The notes beneath the pieces are model-generated. The model worked only from the letters and a program-made list of their open reading frames with translations. It searched no databases and was not told the DNA's origin. Made by a program: the position numbers and the translations under genes. 64,000 nt of DNA from Aquimarina sp. U1-2 (GTDB lineage Bacteria > Bacteroidota > Bacteroidia > Flavobacteriales > Flavobacteriaceae), in NCBI RefSeq assembly GCF_017897595.1, contig NZ_JAGKIK010000011.1, forward strand, positions 62,001-126,000, in the 5' to 3' direction. Numbering within the stretch: the stretch's first letter is position 1; each line of letters begins with the position of its first letter. This document shows, one piece after another, positions 16,807-26,386 of this stretch.

Positions 16807-17739
16807 ATGAAGATATTCAAATTACTTTCGGTTATTTTATTTGGATCTACGCTACTTAGTTCTTGTGTGGCAGAGGTGATTGTAGAAGAAGATGTTTATA
16901 TTGAAGAACCTGTGGGTATTAATCTTAATGCCCTTTTACGAACCTATGAAATTTGGTATGTCGATATTGAGCGTACACAAGGTAATGGCGAAATTCCGTT
17001 TTTGCAAAAGGCATTTACCATCTCTTTTAGAAACGGGACATTTTTTGCTAACAATAATCTTGTTGGAATGGGAAGTAATGGAAACGGGTTTGGATTGGAT
17101 GTAGGTTTTTATGAAACCATTGGATCAAGGGTTACCATAGATCATGATATCGATGGAAGATATCCGCTTGAGGTTTTACAGCGGTCAAACAACCAAATAG
17201 AATTGTTTGATGCGCTCACCAATACGAGTTACTTTTTAATTGGATACCAAAGAAATACTTTCGACTATGACCGTGTATTTTATGATAACATTCATTATTT
17301 TCTTCAAGAATATAGGGTTTGGGAAAAAATTTATACGAGTGAATTTGGTGCGTTAAACGAATTTGATAATGAAAATTACTTGACATTCGAATATTTTGGA
17401 GCTGGCGAAAACTTTAAGAGTTCTCAAGATCAAAATGGGCTTCCTATAGCTGATATTTTTTATGATTATACCGGCTTTTATGAAGTTAATAATATCCTTA
17501 ATGTGTTTGATAGGAAAACTTTAACACTTAGTTACGATTACCTGGGCAATGAATTCTTCGAATTATCCGTTATCAATGATAGTACTATAGAACTGTTTCA
17601 TCCGGCTTCAGAAACGATATATGAATTTGAAGGTAGAGGGCGTATACAGTTCAAAAGTTCAGAGCAAGGAAAACCTACTCAGAACGAAACGAAACGATAT
17701 AAAAAAGCCGATTTCCTAAAGCTTCAAAATGAAAAGTAA
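16807..17739 (+). CDS. conserved flavobacterial lipoprotein of unknown function
   Basis: A 310-residue protein with a clear lipoprotein signal (LLSVILFGSTLLSSC, cysteine near residue 20) followed by an acidic stretch (VEEDVYIEEP) compatible with surface export of lipoproteins in Bacteroidota. The mature part is rich in aromatic residues and beta-strands and reads as two similar halves (residues about 40-165 and 170-290), each with a YEIWYVDIE or YRVWEKIYTSE start. Relatives are sometimes named after NadD only because of gene neighbourhood; nothing here supports that activity. Confidence 0.82.
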   Translation: MKIFKLLSVILFGSTLLSSCVAEVIVEEDVYIEEPVGINLNALLRTYEIWYVDIERTQGNGEIPFLQKAFTISFRNGTFFANNNLVGMGSNGNGFGLDVGFYETIGSRVTIDHDIDGRYPLEVLQRSNNQIELFDALTNTSYFLIGYQRNTFDYDRVFYDNIHYFLQEYRVWEKIYTSEFGALNEFDNENYLTFEYFGAGENFKSSQDQNGLPIADIFYDYTGFYEVNNILNVFDRKTLTLSYDYLGNEFFELSVINDSTIELFHPASETIYEFEGRGRIQFKSSEQGKPTQNETKRYKKADFLKLQNEK

Positions 17740-17785
17740 GGATCGCGCTAAACATATGTAACTTTTTGGTTGGTTATTTAGTTGG

Positions 17786-17829
17786 GAATCGCTCTACAGG
17801 AGAAATCTTGTCGGGGCGATTTCTTTTTA
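17786..17829 (+). terminator. possible terminator after the 16807 lipoprotein gene
   Basis: GAATCGC / GCGATTTC stem with a long loop followed by TTTTT. The stem is short, so this is moderate. Confidence 0.45.
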
Positions 17830-17930
17830 ATGAGACTCTTGGTTTACGGATACAATGAATTAAACCAAGTTAGTCGAATTAATCCCGAACCTGTTTCGAG
17901 ATCTCTTCAATTTTAGCTTGAGCCAAATTA

Positions 17931-18101
17931 AACCCGGATTATGTATTAGAATGTCGTTATGAGGTTTGAAAATACCATAAAACCAAGTATTTTCTAAGTT
18001 TCAGCATAGCACCGCTACGGTGACACTTAAAAATATAACGTAGTGCTTGGTTTTGCAGTAGTTTCAAGCCGTAATAGATCTTGTAATGCATAATCCGGGT
18101 T
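17931..18101. repeat. family B long-hairpin element, copy 3
   Basis: The short form (171 bp), lacking an internal ~30-bp segment of copies 1 and 2. Outer arms AACCCGGATTATGTATTAG and its complement ending ATAATCCGGGTT pair with two mismatches. The inner stem has one mismatch (TAAGTTTCA / TGACACTTA). Confidence 0.87.
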
Positions 18102-18173
18102 AGAGGCTCAAAGAAAGAGGTTATAACATTTTCCATTCATTTCCGTACTTTTATACTTCTTAAAAATTAATGT

Positions 18174-18716
18174 ATGGCAATTCAAAAACCATTCAATCTA
18201 AAGCAATGGATTGATGAAAATAGAGATACTTTAAAACCACCTGTTGGAAACAAAAATTTATACAAAGAAGCCGGTGATTATATTGTTATGATCGTAGCGG
18301 GTCCAAATGCCAGAAAAGATTATCATTACAACGAGACTGAAGAACTTTTTTATCAGCTAGAAGGGAATATAGAGGTTCATGTTCAGGAAGATGGCAAAAA
18401 GAAAACAATGCAATTAGGCCCTGGCGATATGTATCTGCACCCTGCAAAAGTACCACACTCTCCGGTTCGACATGAAGGATCTATTGGTTTGGTTATCGAG
18501 AGAAAGCGAGTAGATCTCGAAGCCGAAGATGGTTTATTATGGTTTTGTGATCATTGCAATCATAAATTGCATGAAGTGTATTTCAAATTACATGATATCG
18601 AAAAAGACTTCCTAAAGCATTTTAAGCATTTTTATGGAAGCAAAAACTTAAGAACCTGCAATAATTGCGGAACCGTAATGCCCGCCGACGCCAGATTTGT
18701 TTCTGAAGAAGCGTAA
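18174..18716 (+). CDS. nbaC: 3-hydroxyanthranilate 3,4-dioxygenase
   Basis: A 180-residue cupin dioxygenase that opens the ring of 3-hydroxyanthranilate in the kynurenine route of tryptophan breakdown (leading to quinolinate/NAD or on to 2-aminomuconate). The iron ligands lie in the cupin motif YHYNETEELFYQLEGN and in KVPHSPVRHEGS. The bacterial-type C-terminal rubredoxin-like site is intact, with CDHC and CNNC pairs near residues 124-127 and 162-165. No other kynurenine-pathway enzyme is certain in the window; the ALDH downstream belongs to a different ALDH family. Confidence 0.95.
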   Translation: MAIQKPFNLKQWIDENRDTLKPPVGNKNLYKEAGDYIVMIVAGPNARKDYHYNETEELFYQLEGNIEVHVQEDGKKKTMQLGPGDMYLHPAKVPHSPVRHEGSIGLVIERKRVDLEAEDGLLWFCDHCNHKLHEVYFKLHDIEKDFLKHFKHFYGSKNLRTCNNCGTVMPADARFVSEEA

Positions 18717-19140
18717 GGCCAATTTGATTCAGAAAATGAATTTTTACCGAAAATTTGATACTATTGAAAGGTATTGCATTAAAAATTATAGAGGTCAGTA
18801 AAAAAATTTTACGATGTTTAATTCATCATATTGATTTTCAGTAATTTAAAAATTAATCAATTATAGCTATTTTAGACATCCTATTAAAATTCTAATTAGT
18901 AATTTAACTGATATAAATAAACATCCATCCCTTTTCCAGCGCTCTACTTCGCCTGTCGCTACCGCGCCATCGTATTCAAAGGGAGGAGAGCAAAGTCCCT
19001 CTTTGAAGAGGGATTTAGGGAGGTGTTAACTTGCTGAATTTCATAATAATACGAATTACGACAATGATAGCATAAGGAGCTACTATTTAATATATCTGCA
19101 AAACGCAGTATCTTTACCCTTTCAAAAAGTAATAAATAAT
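18717..19140. other. intergenic stretch with a family D repeat
   Basis: AT-rich spacer. It holds the family D copy at 18995-19027, a GGGAGGAGAGC tract just before it, and a possible -7 box TATCTTTAC at 19109-19117 ahead of the ALDH gene. No gene seen. Confidence 0.5.
18995..19027. repeat. family D repeat copy
   Basis: GTCCCTCTTTGAAGAGGGAT followed by TTAGGGAGGTGTT. The CCCTCTTTGAAGAGGG part is self-complementary. Confidence 0.6.
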
Positions 19141-20694
19141 ATGGCAGCAGCAATAGCAGATTTCGGAATTCAGGAAGCCTTAAAACAATTAGGTATTTTG
19201 GATCAAAATAAAGGAACTTCAACAGGATCAAATTGGTTTTCTAATAAGGAGGCAATAGACTCACACTCTCCAGTAGATGGCGAATTAATAGGGAAGGTAG
19301 AAACTACATCAAAAGAAGATTATGAACAAGTTATCCAAACAGCTGCTAAAGCTTTCACTTCCTGGAGAGTAATACCCGCTCCGCAGCGAGGAGAAGTTGT
19401 TCGACAATTCGGAGAAGAACTTCGTCGATTAAAAAAACCTTTAGGTAAATTGGTCTCTTACGAAATGGGAAAATCCTATCAAGAAGGATTAGGAGAGGTG
19501 CAAGAAATGATAGATATATGCGACTTTGCCGTAGGTTTATCACGGCAATTACATGGATTTACAATGCACTCAGAACGACCAGGGCATAGAATGTACGAGC
19601 AGTATCATCCCCTGGGCATCGTAGGGATAATTTCAGCGTTTAATTTTCCGGTAGCCGTTTGGGCATGGAATACAGCTTTAGCTTGGATTTGCGGCGATGT
19701 TTGTGTATGGAAGCCTAGTGAGAAAACGCCACTTTGCGGGATCGCTTGCCAACATATAATCGCAAACGTACTAAAGCAAAATAATTTACCAGAAGGGATA
19801 TCATGTCTAATTAATGGGGATTATAAAGTAGGTCAATTGCTCACAACCGATAAAAGAGTACCTCTAATTTCGGCAACCGGTTCAACACGCATGGGTAAAC
19901 TGGTGGCCGCAACCGTAGGGGAACGTTTGGGAAAATCCTTACTCGAATTGGGTGGTAATAATGCGATAATTGTAACTCCCGATGCCGATATCAAAATGAC
20001 GGTAATTGGAGCTGTCTTTGGTGCGGTAGGCACTGCAGGACAACGATGCACATCTACTAGAAGATTGATCATTCACGAATCCATTTATGATAAAGTAAAA
20101 AATGCCATCGTCGATGCCTACAAGCAATTGAAAATTGGCAATCCCCTTGATGAAAATAATCACGTAGGGCCATTAATTGACAAAGATGCGGTGCAAGGAT
20201 ATCAAACTGCACTCGAGAAAGTGGTTCAAGAGGGAGGAACCATGGTAGTAGAAGGAGGAGTACTTTCTGGTGAAGGGTATGAAAGTGGTTGTTATGTTAA
20301 ACCAGCTATAGCCGAAGCCAAAAACTCTTTTGACATTGTACAGCATGAAACCTTTGCTCCAGTTTTATACCTTTTAAAGTACAATGGTGAAATTGAAAAT
20401 GCGATCGACATCCAAAATGGAGTAGCTCAAGGTTTATCTTCTGCAATAATGACCAACAATCTACGTGAAGCAGAACTCTTTCTCTCGCATGCAGGTTCAG
20501 ACTGTGGAATTGCTAATGTGAATATAGGAACCTCTGGAGCAGAAATCGGAGGTGCTTTTGGAGGAGAAAAAGAGACGGGCGGGGGGCGCGAATCAGGTTC
20601 AGATGCCTGGAAAGTCTATATGCGTCGCCAAACTAATACTATTAATTACACTACAGAATTACCACTGGCACAAGGTATTAAATTTGATTTATGA
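19141..20694 (+). CDS. aldehyde dehydrogenase, antiquitin (ALDH7) type
   Basis: A 517-residue NAD-dependent aldehyde dehydrogenase. Active-site blocks are LLELGGNNAIIV (general-base Glu), AGQRCTSTRR (catalytic Cys) and the cofactor region AFNFPVAVWAWN. The C-terminal signature IGGAFGGEKETGGGRESGSD is typical of ALDH7/antiquitin, which oxidises aminoadipate semialdehyde (piperideine-6-carboxylate) in lysine breakdown. That substrate is inferred from the family. Though next to 3-hydroxyanthranilate dioxygenase, it is not the ALDH8-type aminomuconate semialdehyde dehydrogenase. Confidence 0.92.
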   Translation: MAAAIADFGIQEALKQLGILDQNKGTSTGSNWFSNKEAIDSHSPVDGELIGKVETTSKEDYEQVIQTAAKAFTSWRVIPAPQRGEVVRQFGEELRRLKKPLGKLVSYEMGKSYQEGLGEVQEMIDICDFAVGLSRQLHGFTMHSERPGHRMYEQYHPLGIVGIISAFNFPVAVWAWNTALAWICGDVCVWKPSEKTPLCGIACQHIIANVLKQNNLPEGISCLINGDYKVGQLLTTDKRVPLISATGSTRMGKLVAATVGERLGKSLLELGGNNAIIVTPDADIKMTVIGAVFGAVGTAGQRCTSTRRLIIHESIYDKVKNAIVDAYKQLKIGNPLDENNHVGPLIDKDAVQGYQTALEKVVQEGGTMVVEGGVLSGEGYESGCYVKPAIAEAKNSFDIVQHETFAPVLYLLKYNGEIENAIDIQNGVAQGLSSAIMTNNLREAELFLSHAGSDCGIANVNIGTSGAEIGGAFGGEKETGGGRESGSDAWKVYMRRQTNTINYTTELPLAQGIKFDL

Positions 20695-21013
20695 TGAGTA
20701 TTGCGTGAATGTATATTTGCTAAATCAAAACTAGCAATTGCTCATAATTACCCAAAAAGATAACGGTGTATATGTATCGATAAAAGAGTAACAATTCTAT
20801 AAATAGATGATGAATTTGAATACATTTCTTAAATATTGTGCTAAACTGAAGATTTAACATTAATTTAATGTACCGAGTAATGCTTTCATTTTAGTCTGCA
20901 ATGCCCAAATAATACTGGGTTTTTAGAAAACTGATCATTTTAATAGATTATGGTATAGATAATAAATTCTTAAATTTCCTTAAATTTTAAGAAAAAATGT
21001 GCAAATTTTAAGT
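20695..21013. other. intergenic stretch before the T9SS protein
   Basis: AT-rich spacer with TTAAATTT tracts and no coding frame. Its 3' end leads into a probable promoter at 21014. Confidence 0.45.
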
Positions 21014-21021
21014 TAGATTTG
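21014..21021 (+). promoter_or_regulatory. -7 box before the T9SS cargo gene
   Basis: TAGATTTG matches TAnnTTTG, 26 bases before the ATG. No clear -33 TTTG is visible. Confidence 0.35.
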
Positions 21022-21047
21022 CGAATTACTCACAAATCAGCTTAAAA

Positions 21048-24000
21048 ATGAAAACATTTTTATTTTATTCCAAACGCTTAGTTTGGGGGATAGTTATGTT
21101 GGGAGCTATCACGACGACCAATGCCCAACAACCTGGTCTTAAAACCAAAGCAAATAAGCTTAACGGCCGACAGATTTATCATCAATCCAAAATTTATGAT
21201 AATAGTGTAAAAGGCAATGCAAAAAAATCCAAAGTAGAAAGAATTATGGAGGATATTGAGGCTAGGGAAAGATATGAGTTCCAGAGACTCAAGAACCCTT
21301 CTTCGAATCAAATTCCTTCAGGGATTAGAGATGCAGAGCTTAAATTTTCAAGTAAAATTGCTACGGGCAACGATTCTAAAAATGCAATCGCTACGGCAGC
21401 AAAATCTTCAAAGGCACGTCGTTTTTCATATTGGGAAAACAGAGGTCCATTTAACGTAGGAGGTCGAACCAGAGCACTGGCTATTGATCGTACCAATGAG
21501 AATATAATTCTTGCGGGTGGCGTATCTGGAGGGTTATGGCGTTCTACAGATGCTGGTCAAACATGGAGAAAAGTAACCAATCGCAGACAATCTCCTAGTA
21601 TTACTTGTATTGTACAAGACCCAAGACCAGGACAAGAACGTGTTTGGTACTACGGGACAGGAGAACGTTTTGGAAACTCTGCCAGCGAAGGTGGTGCCTT
21701 TTTTAGAGGTACGGGAGTTTTTAAATCGGTTAATGGCGGTAGAACATGGAGGCTTCTAGAGTCTACCGATGACGGCGCCGTAGGAAGTACCTCTCCTTTC
21801 GACATTATCAATTCTATTGTTATAGATCCAACTAATGGTGACGTATATTTGGGTACAATTAATGGGGTACAAAGATCTCAAGATGGTGGCGCGACTTTTC
21901 AAGAAGTTTTAGCAAGCGGCTTTCTAGGAACTGTTGAGGTTGCAGTGACTCCCACAGGGCAACTTTATGCTACCATTAGAAGCGATGCAGCATCAAATCC
22001 GGGATTCTTCACATCTAGCGACGGTAATGAGTGGACAAATATTACACCAGAATTTTTACCTGCAACAATCGGAAGAACAGTAATGGAAATCGATCCTTCT
22101 GACGAAAGTAAAGTAGTTTTCTTTGCACAGAATTTAGGACCTGAAGGACCGGCTTTTTTATTGAAGTATGACGCAAACGCCAGTACTCCAGAAGAAACAT
22201 GGACTGACTTAAGTGCAAATTTACCGACTACCATTGGTGGACCGGTAGGTAACCTAAACCTTCAAGGAGGTTATAATATGGTAGTTGAAATAAGTCCTGC
22301 CGATTCAAACTTAATGTTTGTAGGAGGGACTAATTTATACAGATCTACTACTGGATTTACAACACCAGCATTACAAGATAGTTGGGTGGCAGGGTACTCA
22401 CCAATAAATGATGTAAGTACCTATCCCGATCAACATCCCGATCAGCATGCATTGGTTTTTTATCCTTCTAACCCTAATAAAGTATTAACCGGTAGTGATG
22501 GCGGTGTTGCGGTTACAGAAGATATTACAACTTCCCTTTTAGAGTTCGAGCCGGTAGACTGGATTTCTTTAAACCAAGGGTATTTAACTACTCAGCCATA
22601 TCATGTTTCTTTTGATCCTGAAGCAAATAGTGATGATTTATTAGCTGGTTTCCAAGATAATAGTACTTGGTATACCAACTCTACCGATCCAAAAGCAACT
22701 TGGGTAAACCAATTTGGAGGAGACGGTTCTTACAGCGCAATAGCAGACGGAGGCAGAACACGATATGTATCTTCACAAAGAGGTCGTGTACACCGATTAA
22801 ATTTTGATGAGGCAGGAGAGTTAATTTCTTATGCCAGAGTACAACCCGCAGGAGCTTCAGATTTTGACTTTATCGCACCTTTCATTTTGGATGCTAATAA
22901 TGATAATATCATGTATATGCCTGCAGGTAATAGAATCTGGAGAAATAATAATTTAGATGAAATACCTTTTATCGCAAATGACGGTAGTACAAGTGTTTTT
23001 GCAGGAGCTCCTACGACAGTAAACTGGGTTAATCTTCCTCAAACTGATACGCCATCTGGATTTATTACGTCATTAGATGTTTCGACCTACCCTGTAGCGA
23101 ATAGATTATACTATGGTTCTAGTGAAGGTGGAATATTTAAGATGGATAATGCTAATATTGATGGTCAAGAGGTGATCGATATATCATCGGGTAAAGGACT
23201 TCCAGAAGGAGGATATGTTAACGATATCAATGTAGACGAATCAAACTCAGACCGTGTTATTGTAAGTTATTCAAACTACGGTATTATTAGTCTTTTCCTT
23301 ACGGAAAACGGAGGTGAAACTTGGACAAATATCAGTGGGAATCTTGAAGAAAACCCTGACGGAAGTGGAAACGGTCCTTCGGTAAGAAGTAGTGCATTTT
23401 TAGGAGGTAGTCAAGGATTTTTGGGTTCACGCCTACAAAAAGTATACGTAGCAACTAGTACGGGGTTATATTATACCAATAGATTAAATGGAGAAAGAAC
23501 GCGTTGGATTAAAGAACCTTTTGCCATAGGAAATGCTGTAACAGATGAAGTGAGAACTCGTAAAGATGGATTTATCGCTGTTGCTGCACATGGAAATGGA
23601 CTTTTTAGTGCGCGATTCCCAATAATTAACGAATTACCTGAGTCATCATTGAGTGTAGCGTATTTATTACCTGATCTTTTAGTTGCAGAGAATAGCGAGG
23701 ATATCGAAGTAGATATTACTGATTTGTTTGTACAGACCAATAGTAATCCTATCGATATTGATTTTACGAATTCTAATCCCGAATTGGTAACTGCAACTTT
23801 AAATGGGAATACCATCACACTTTCTATTGCTCCAGATAGCAAAGGTCAGGCTACAATTGGTCTTGTTGCTACCTCTGGAGAAGAGCAAGTAGCTGAAGGT
23901 TTTACTATTAACGTTTCAGAATTGGCTATTTACCAACAAAATTCAGGTTCGGTATCTTCATTACCTTCTCAATTTTTTACAGATTTTGGAGGGCTAGCAC

Positions 24001-24770
24001 AATCTGCAGATGATTTTACAATTCCCGAAGGAGCTTCTTGGACCATCGATAGAATCGTAGCGTTTGGTGGTGCCAATAATGCACCTGCCTTAACAAGTGC
24101 GACAATTGTGATTTACGAAGACAATAATGGTACACCAGGTGCAGAAGTATACAGTAGCGGACAAATTGCTCCGATTTCTGAGCCAAATGATGTGAACTTG
24201 AACTTGTTATTACCAGAGGCTATTGTTGTTGAAAGCGGAACGTACTGGTTAAGTGTATATGCAAATCTAGCTTTCAATCCAGCGCAAACGCAATGGTTTT
24301 GGGCATCTCAAAACGGAGGTATAGGATTAGAGCCTCAGTTTAAAGATGATCTTAATTTATTTGGAACCGGAGCTGTAGACTGGACACCAGTATCTGAAGC
24401 TTTTGGAAGAGATCCACTTGATCAAGTATTCCAGGTTTTTGGTGATGTGAACGATTCTGGATCCGGAGTTCCTGAAGAAGAAGCTGGTTTGAAAGAGCCT
24501 CTAACCACATTAGAAGGAAAAATGAGTGGTCTGGTATTTCCAAACCCTTCAACAAATAGCTTCACATTCAATTTTAATAATCTTAAAGTACCCAATAAAG
24601 TAGATATCAAAATATTTGATATCGCTGGTAACATGGTTTATCAAGAATCAGGATTAGACTCGAGTTCTGGTACGTCTTATTGGGATGCATCAGCTATGAC
24701 GCCAGGATTTTATTTTGCCAAGATCACTAGCGATTCTTTTTCTGCCAATGTAAAACTGGTAAAAAGATAA
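21048..24770 (+). CDS. secreted BNR-repeat protein with T9SS type A sorting domain
   Basis: A 1240-residue exported protein. It has a signal peptide (about 1-26, ends TTNAQQ), a charged propeptide-like stretch, and a large sialidase/VPS10-like beta-propeller region (about 130-830) with Asp-box motifs STDAGQTW (~165), SVNGGRTW (~227), SQDGGATF (~278), SSDGNEWTN (~324) and TENGGETWTN (~752). A beta-sandwich-like section follows (about 930-1110). The C terminus (~1164-1240) is a type A sorting domain: FPNPSTNSFTFNF, then PGFYFAKIT and the final KLVKR. Type IX secretion would place it on or outside the cell. Asp-box propellers bind glycans or proteins; no catalytic identity is shown. It looks monocistronic, with its own terminator. 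Confidence 0.9.
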   Translation: MKTFLFYSKRLVWGIVMLGAITTTNAQQPGLKTKANKLNGRQIYHQSKIYDNSVKGNAKKSKVERIMEDIEARERYEFQRLKNPSSNQIPSGIRDAELKFSSKIATGNDSKNAIATAAKSSKARRFSYWENRGPFNVGGRTRALAIDRTNENIILAGGVSGGLWRSTDAGQTWRKVTNRRQSPSITCIVQDPRPGQERVWYYGTGERFGNSASEGGAFFRGTGVFKSVNGGRTWRLLESTDDGAVGSTSPFDIINSIVIDPTNGDVYLGTINGVQRSQDGGATFQEVLASGFLGTVEVAVTPTGQLYATIRSDAASNPGFFTSSDGNEWTNITPEFLPATIGRTVMEIDPSDESKVVFFAQNLGPEGPAFLLKYDANASTPEETWTDLSANLPTTIGGPVGNLNLQGGYNMVVEISPADSNLMFVGGTNLYRSTTGFTTPALQDSWVAGYSPINDVSTYPDQHPDQHALVFYPSNPNKVLTGSDGGVAVTEDITTSLLEFEPVDWISLNQGYLTTQPYHVSFDPEANSDDLLAGFQDNSTWYTNSTDPKATWVNQFGGDGSYSAIADGGRTRYVSSQRGRVHRLNFDEAGELISYARVQPAGASDFDFIAPFILDANNDNIMYMPAGNRIWRNNNLDEIPFIANDGSTSVFAGAPTTVNWVNLPQTDTPSGFITSLDVSTYPVANRLYYGSSEGGIFKMDNANIDGQEVIDISSGKGLPEGGYVNDINVDESNSDRVIVSYSNYGIISLFLTENGGETWTNISGNLEENPDGSGNGPSVRSSAFLGGSQGFLGSRLQKVYVATSTGLYYTNRLNGERTRWIKEPFAIGNAVTDEVRTRKDGFIAVAAHGNGLFSARFPIINELPESSLSVAYLLPDLLVAENSEDIEVDITDLFVQTNSNPIDIDFTNSNPELVTATLNGNTITLSIAPDSKGQATIGLVATSGEEQVAEGFTINVSELAIYQQNSGSVSSLPSQFFTDFGGLAQSADDFTIPEGASWTIDRIVAFGGANNAPALTSATIVIYEDNNGTPGAEVYSSGQIAPISEPNDVNLNLLLPEAIVVESGTYWLSVYANLAFNPAQTQWFWASQNGGIGLEPQFKDDLNLFGTGAVDWTPVSEAFGRDPLDQVFQVFGDVNDSGSGVPEEEAGLKEPLTTLEGKMSGLVFPNPSTNSFTFNFNNLKVPNKVDIKIFDIAGNMVYQESGLDSSSGTSYWDASAMTPGFYFAKITSDSFSANVKLVKR

Positions 24771-24796
24771 GCAATTATTATATGTAAATTTTATAG

Positions 24797-24825
24797 AAAG
24801 GAGTTGATTTTGTCAACTCCTTTTT
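24797..24825 (+). terminator. terminator after the T9SS cargo gene
   Basis: A perfect 11-bp stem AAAGGAGTTGA / TCAACTCCTTT with a 5-base loop, then TT. A strong intrinsic terminator. Confidence 0.8.
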
Positions 24826-25073
24826 ACTTTGAAATCGTGAATAAATTAGCAGGAATAGCCATACGAGTGGCATTGTTTTCTTGTAACACTAAATCAATTG
24901 GTATTGCCTAAGAAAAGAAACAACCACTCTAAAAAATAAAAGCGACGTTTATACCGATAGACCATTTTTTGGTGACTCTAGAGACAAAAGAAGAACTGAT
25001 TTTGATAAAACTAAGTAGCTTTAAGAATAATAAGAACTAATGATATAGTAAGATAGAAGAAAGTAATAAAAGC
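24826..25073. other. intergenic stretch between two terminators
   Basis: Between the T9SS gene's terminator and that of the minus-strand peptide gene. Short coding-like runs occur, but none has a start and family match, so I assign nothing. Confidence 0.4.
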
Positions 25074-25107
25074 AATAGCCCTTTTCAAAATACTGAAAAG
25101 GGCTATT
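25074..25107 (-). terminator. terminator of the double-glycine peptide gene
   Basis: A perfect 14-bp stem AATAGCCCTTTTCA / TGAAAAGGGCTATT with a 6-base loop. On the minus strand it is followed by GCTTTTATTAC. It ends 10 bases after the peptide gene. Confidence 0.75.
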
Positions 25108-25117
25108 GTATACTGTT

Positions 25118-25300
25118 TTATTCATCATAACGGTCGTCTGGAGAACCTTTATAGTAGCAAACACCTCCGTAAATGAAACATGCAAGTTCATTATACGGTG
25201 GACAAATGGCATGCGCATAACAATTAACAGGTCTTCCCCCTTTAATAGATTTTTTTTGCTTGGCGTCTAAAATAGTACCAATAGATTTTAAATTTTCCAT
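25118..25300 (-). CDS. double-glycine leader peptide, bacteriocin-like precursor
   Basis: A 60-residue precursor. The leader MENLKSIGTILDAKQKKSIK ends in GG, matching the Bacteroidota pattern (L..L..KEQKSI.GG) cleaved by C39-peptidase ABC exporters. The predicted 38-residue core (residues 23-60) has cysteines at core positions 5, 11, 19 and 26, allowing two disulfides or modification, and ends acidic. A terminator follows directly, so it is a single-gene transcript. No C39 transporter, modifying enzyme or immunity gene is near. It could be a bacteriocin, a signalling peptide or a RiPP precursor; the activity is not known. Confidence 0.72.
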   Translation of the reverse strand: MENLKSIGTILDAKQKKSIKGGRPVNCYAHAICPPYNELACFIYGGVCYYKGSPDDRYDE

Positions 25301-25462
25301 ACATATATGATTTGTATAGGCTTCTGCATGAAACTTTTACATACTCCGCCTAAGGTTAAAAGATAATTTAAGATACAAACTTATTTAGGAAAAAAGAACT
25401 TCAATAATTAAAAAAACAGGTAAGTTTTTAAGAATATCCGTAATTTAACCTAAACGGTTTGC

Positions 25463-25544
25463 GTCAAGCTGAACTCGTTTCAGCTTCTCATCTCAATGTA
25501 CTGAAAATGAACTTAATGAGATCCTAAAATGAATTCAGGATGAC
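25463..25544. repeat. dyad extragenic repeat (GTCAAGCTGAACTCG type)
   Basis: The left arm GTCAAGCTGAACTCGTTTCA pairs imperfectly with a right arm ending AATTCAGGATGAC. Its form is that of the hairpin repeats widespread in flavobacterial genomes. It lies between the peptide gene and the phosphatase. Confidence 0.55.
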
Positions 25545-25590
25545 TCCTCAGTTAAATTTTAGGTATAATAACAGACAATCAATTAAGTTT

Positions 25591-26319
25591 TTAATTTCTA
25601 CCTTTTTCATCAGGATATAGTTTAAACACAGGATCACTTTGCCAATAGGTTTTTGTGTCAGTGTCTAGTATGGTTAAGGGACCTTGAAATGCGGCACCGG
25701 TATCAATATTCCAAACGCATGCAGCATTAACAGGGGTGGTTTTCCCAATTCGGGTTACTGGAGTATGCCCGATGTATATTTCATCAAATAACAATAGTCT
25801 TTTTGGGTATTTAAGATCAGATTTTGTAAGTTGGGTATCTAGCGATAGCGCAGTTTCCCATAACGTTCTATCCCAGTAGAATAATTTGCTAAAATATTCT
25901 TTTTCTGGCCCGTGTAAATTGGTAAATCCTGCGTGTAAGAAAAGTCGGTTTTGTGGGTCTATGTGATAATCCAAAAGATGTTCATAAAATTTTTTATGCA
26001 ATTTTATTTCCTCAGGAGATAATTTCGAATATGAATCTATAGTTGTTTGTCCGCCGTGTTTAAGCCATTCAGGATTATACGTATTTTCATTAAGCCACTT
26101 GTAACAAAGTTCGTCGTGGTTTCCTCTTATAAAGATACAATGCTGTTTTTCTTTAAGTGCAATCAAATATGAAATCAAGGGCGCACTTTGGCTCCATCCA
26201 TCGACATAGTCACCCAAAAAAATTAACGTATCATCTGGTGTCACTTTTGCCTTTTCAAATACTTGTTGTAATGCTTTAAGCGCACCGTGAATATCCCCAA
26301 TTACTAAAGTTCTGCCCAT
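25591..26319 (-). CDS. metallophosphoesterase (Ser/Thr phosphatase-like)
   Basis: A 242-residue cytoplasmic phosphatase of the PPP/PrpE/ApaH-like group. The dimetal motifs are all present: GDIHGALKAL, GDYVDGW, RGNHDE and GHTPV, plus a late histidine-containing LHAGFTN. Such enzymes dephosphorylate phosphoproteins or cleave diadenosine tetraphosphate; the sequence does not decide. It is followed on the same strand by nothing close; the AlbA_2 gene ends 67 bases upstream. Confidence 0.9.
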   Translation of the reverse strand: MGRTLVIGDIHGALKALQQVFEKAKVTPDDTLIFLGDYVDGWSQSAPLISYLIALKEKQHCIFIRGNHDELCYKWLNENTYNPEWLKHGGQTTIDSYSKLSPEEIKLHKKFYEHLLDYHIDPQNRLFLHAGFTNLHGPEKEYFSKLFYWDRTLWETALSLDTQLTKSDLKYPKRLLLFDEIYIGHTPVTRIGKTTPVNAACVWNIDTGAAFQGPLTILDTDTKTYWQSDPVFKLYPDEKGRN

Positions 26320-26386
26320 TTAATTTTCAATTTATTAAAAACTTAGTCCTTTACATATAGCTATATGGTTAATCAGCCTATTATAT

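Noticed and set aside
18174-20694. The dioxygenase-ALDH pair as a complete kynurenine pathway
   Set aside because: The ALDH carries the antiquitin signature and a 424-base gap separates the genes, so pathway linkage is not shown.
24830-25060. Coding-like fragments between two terminators (e.g. DVYTDRPFFGDSRDKRR)
   Set aside because: Short, without start or known family, and readable in more than one frame; not strong enough to call a gene remnant.
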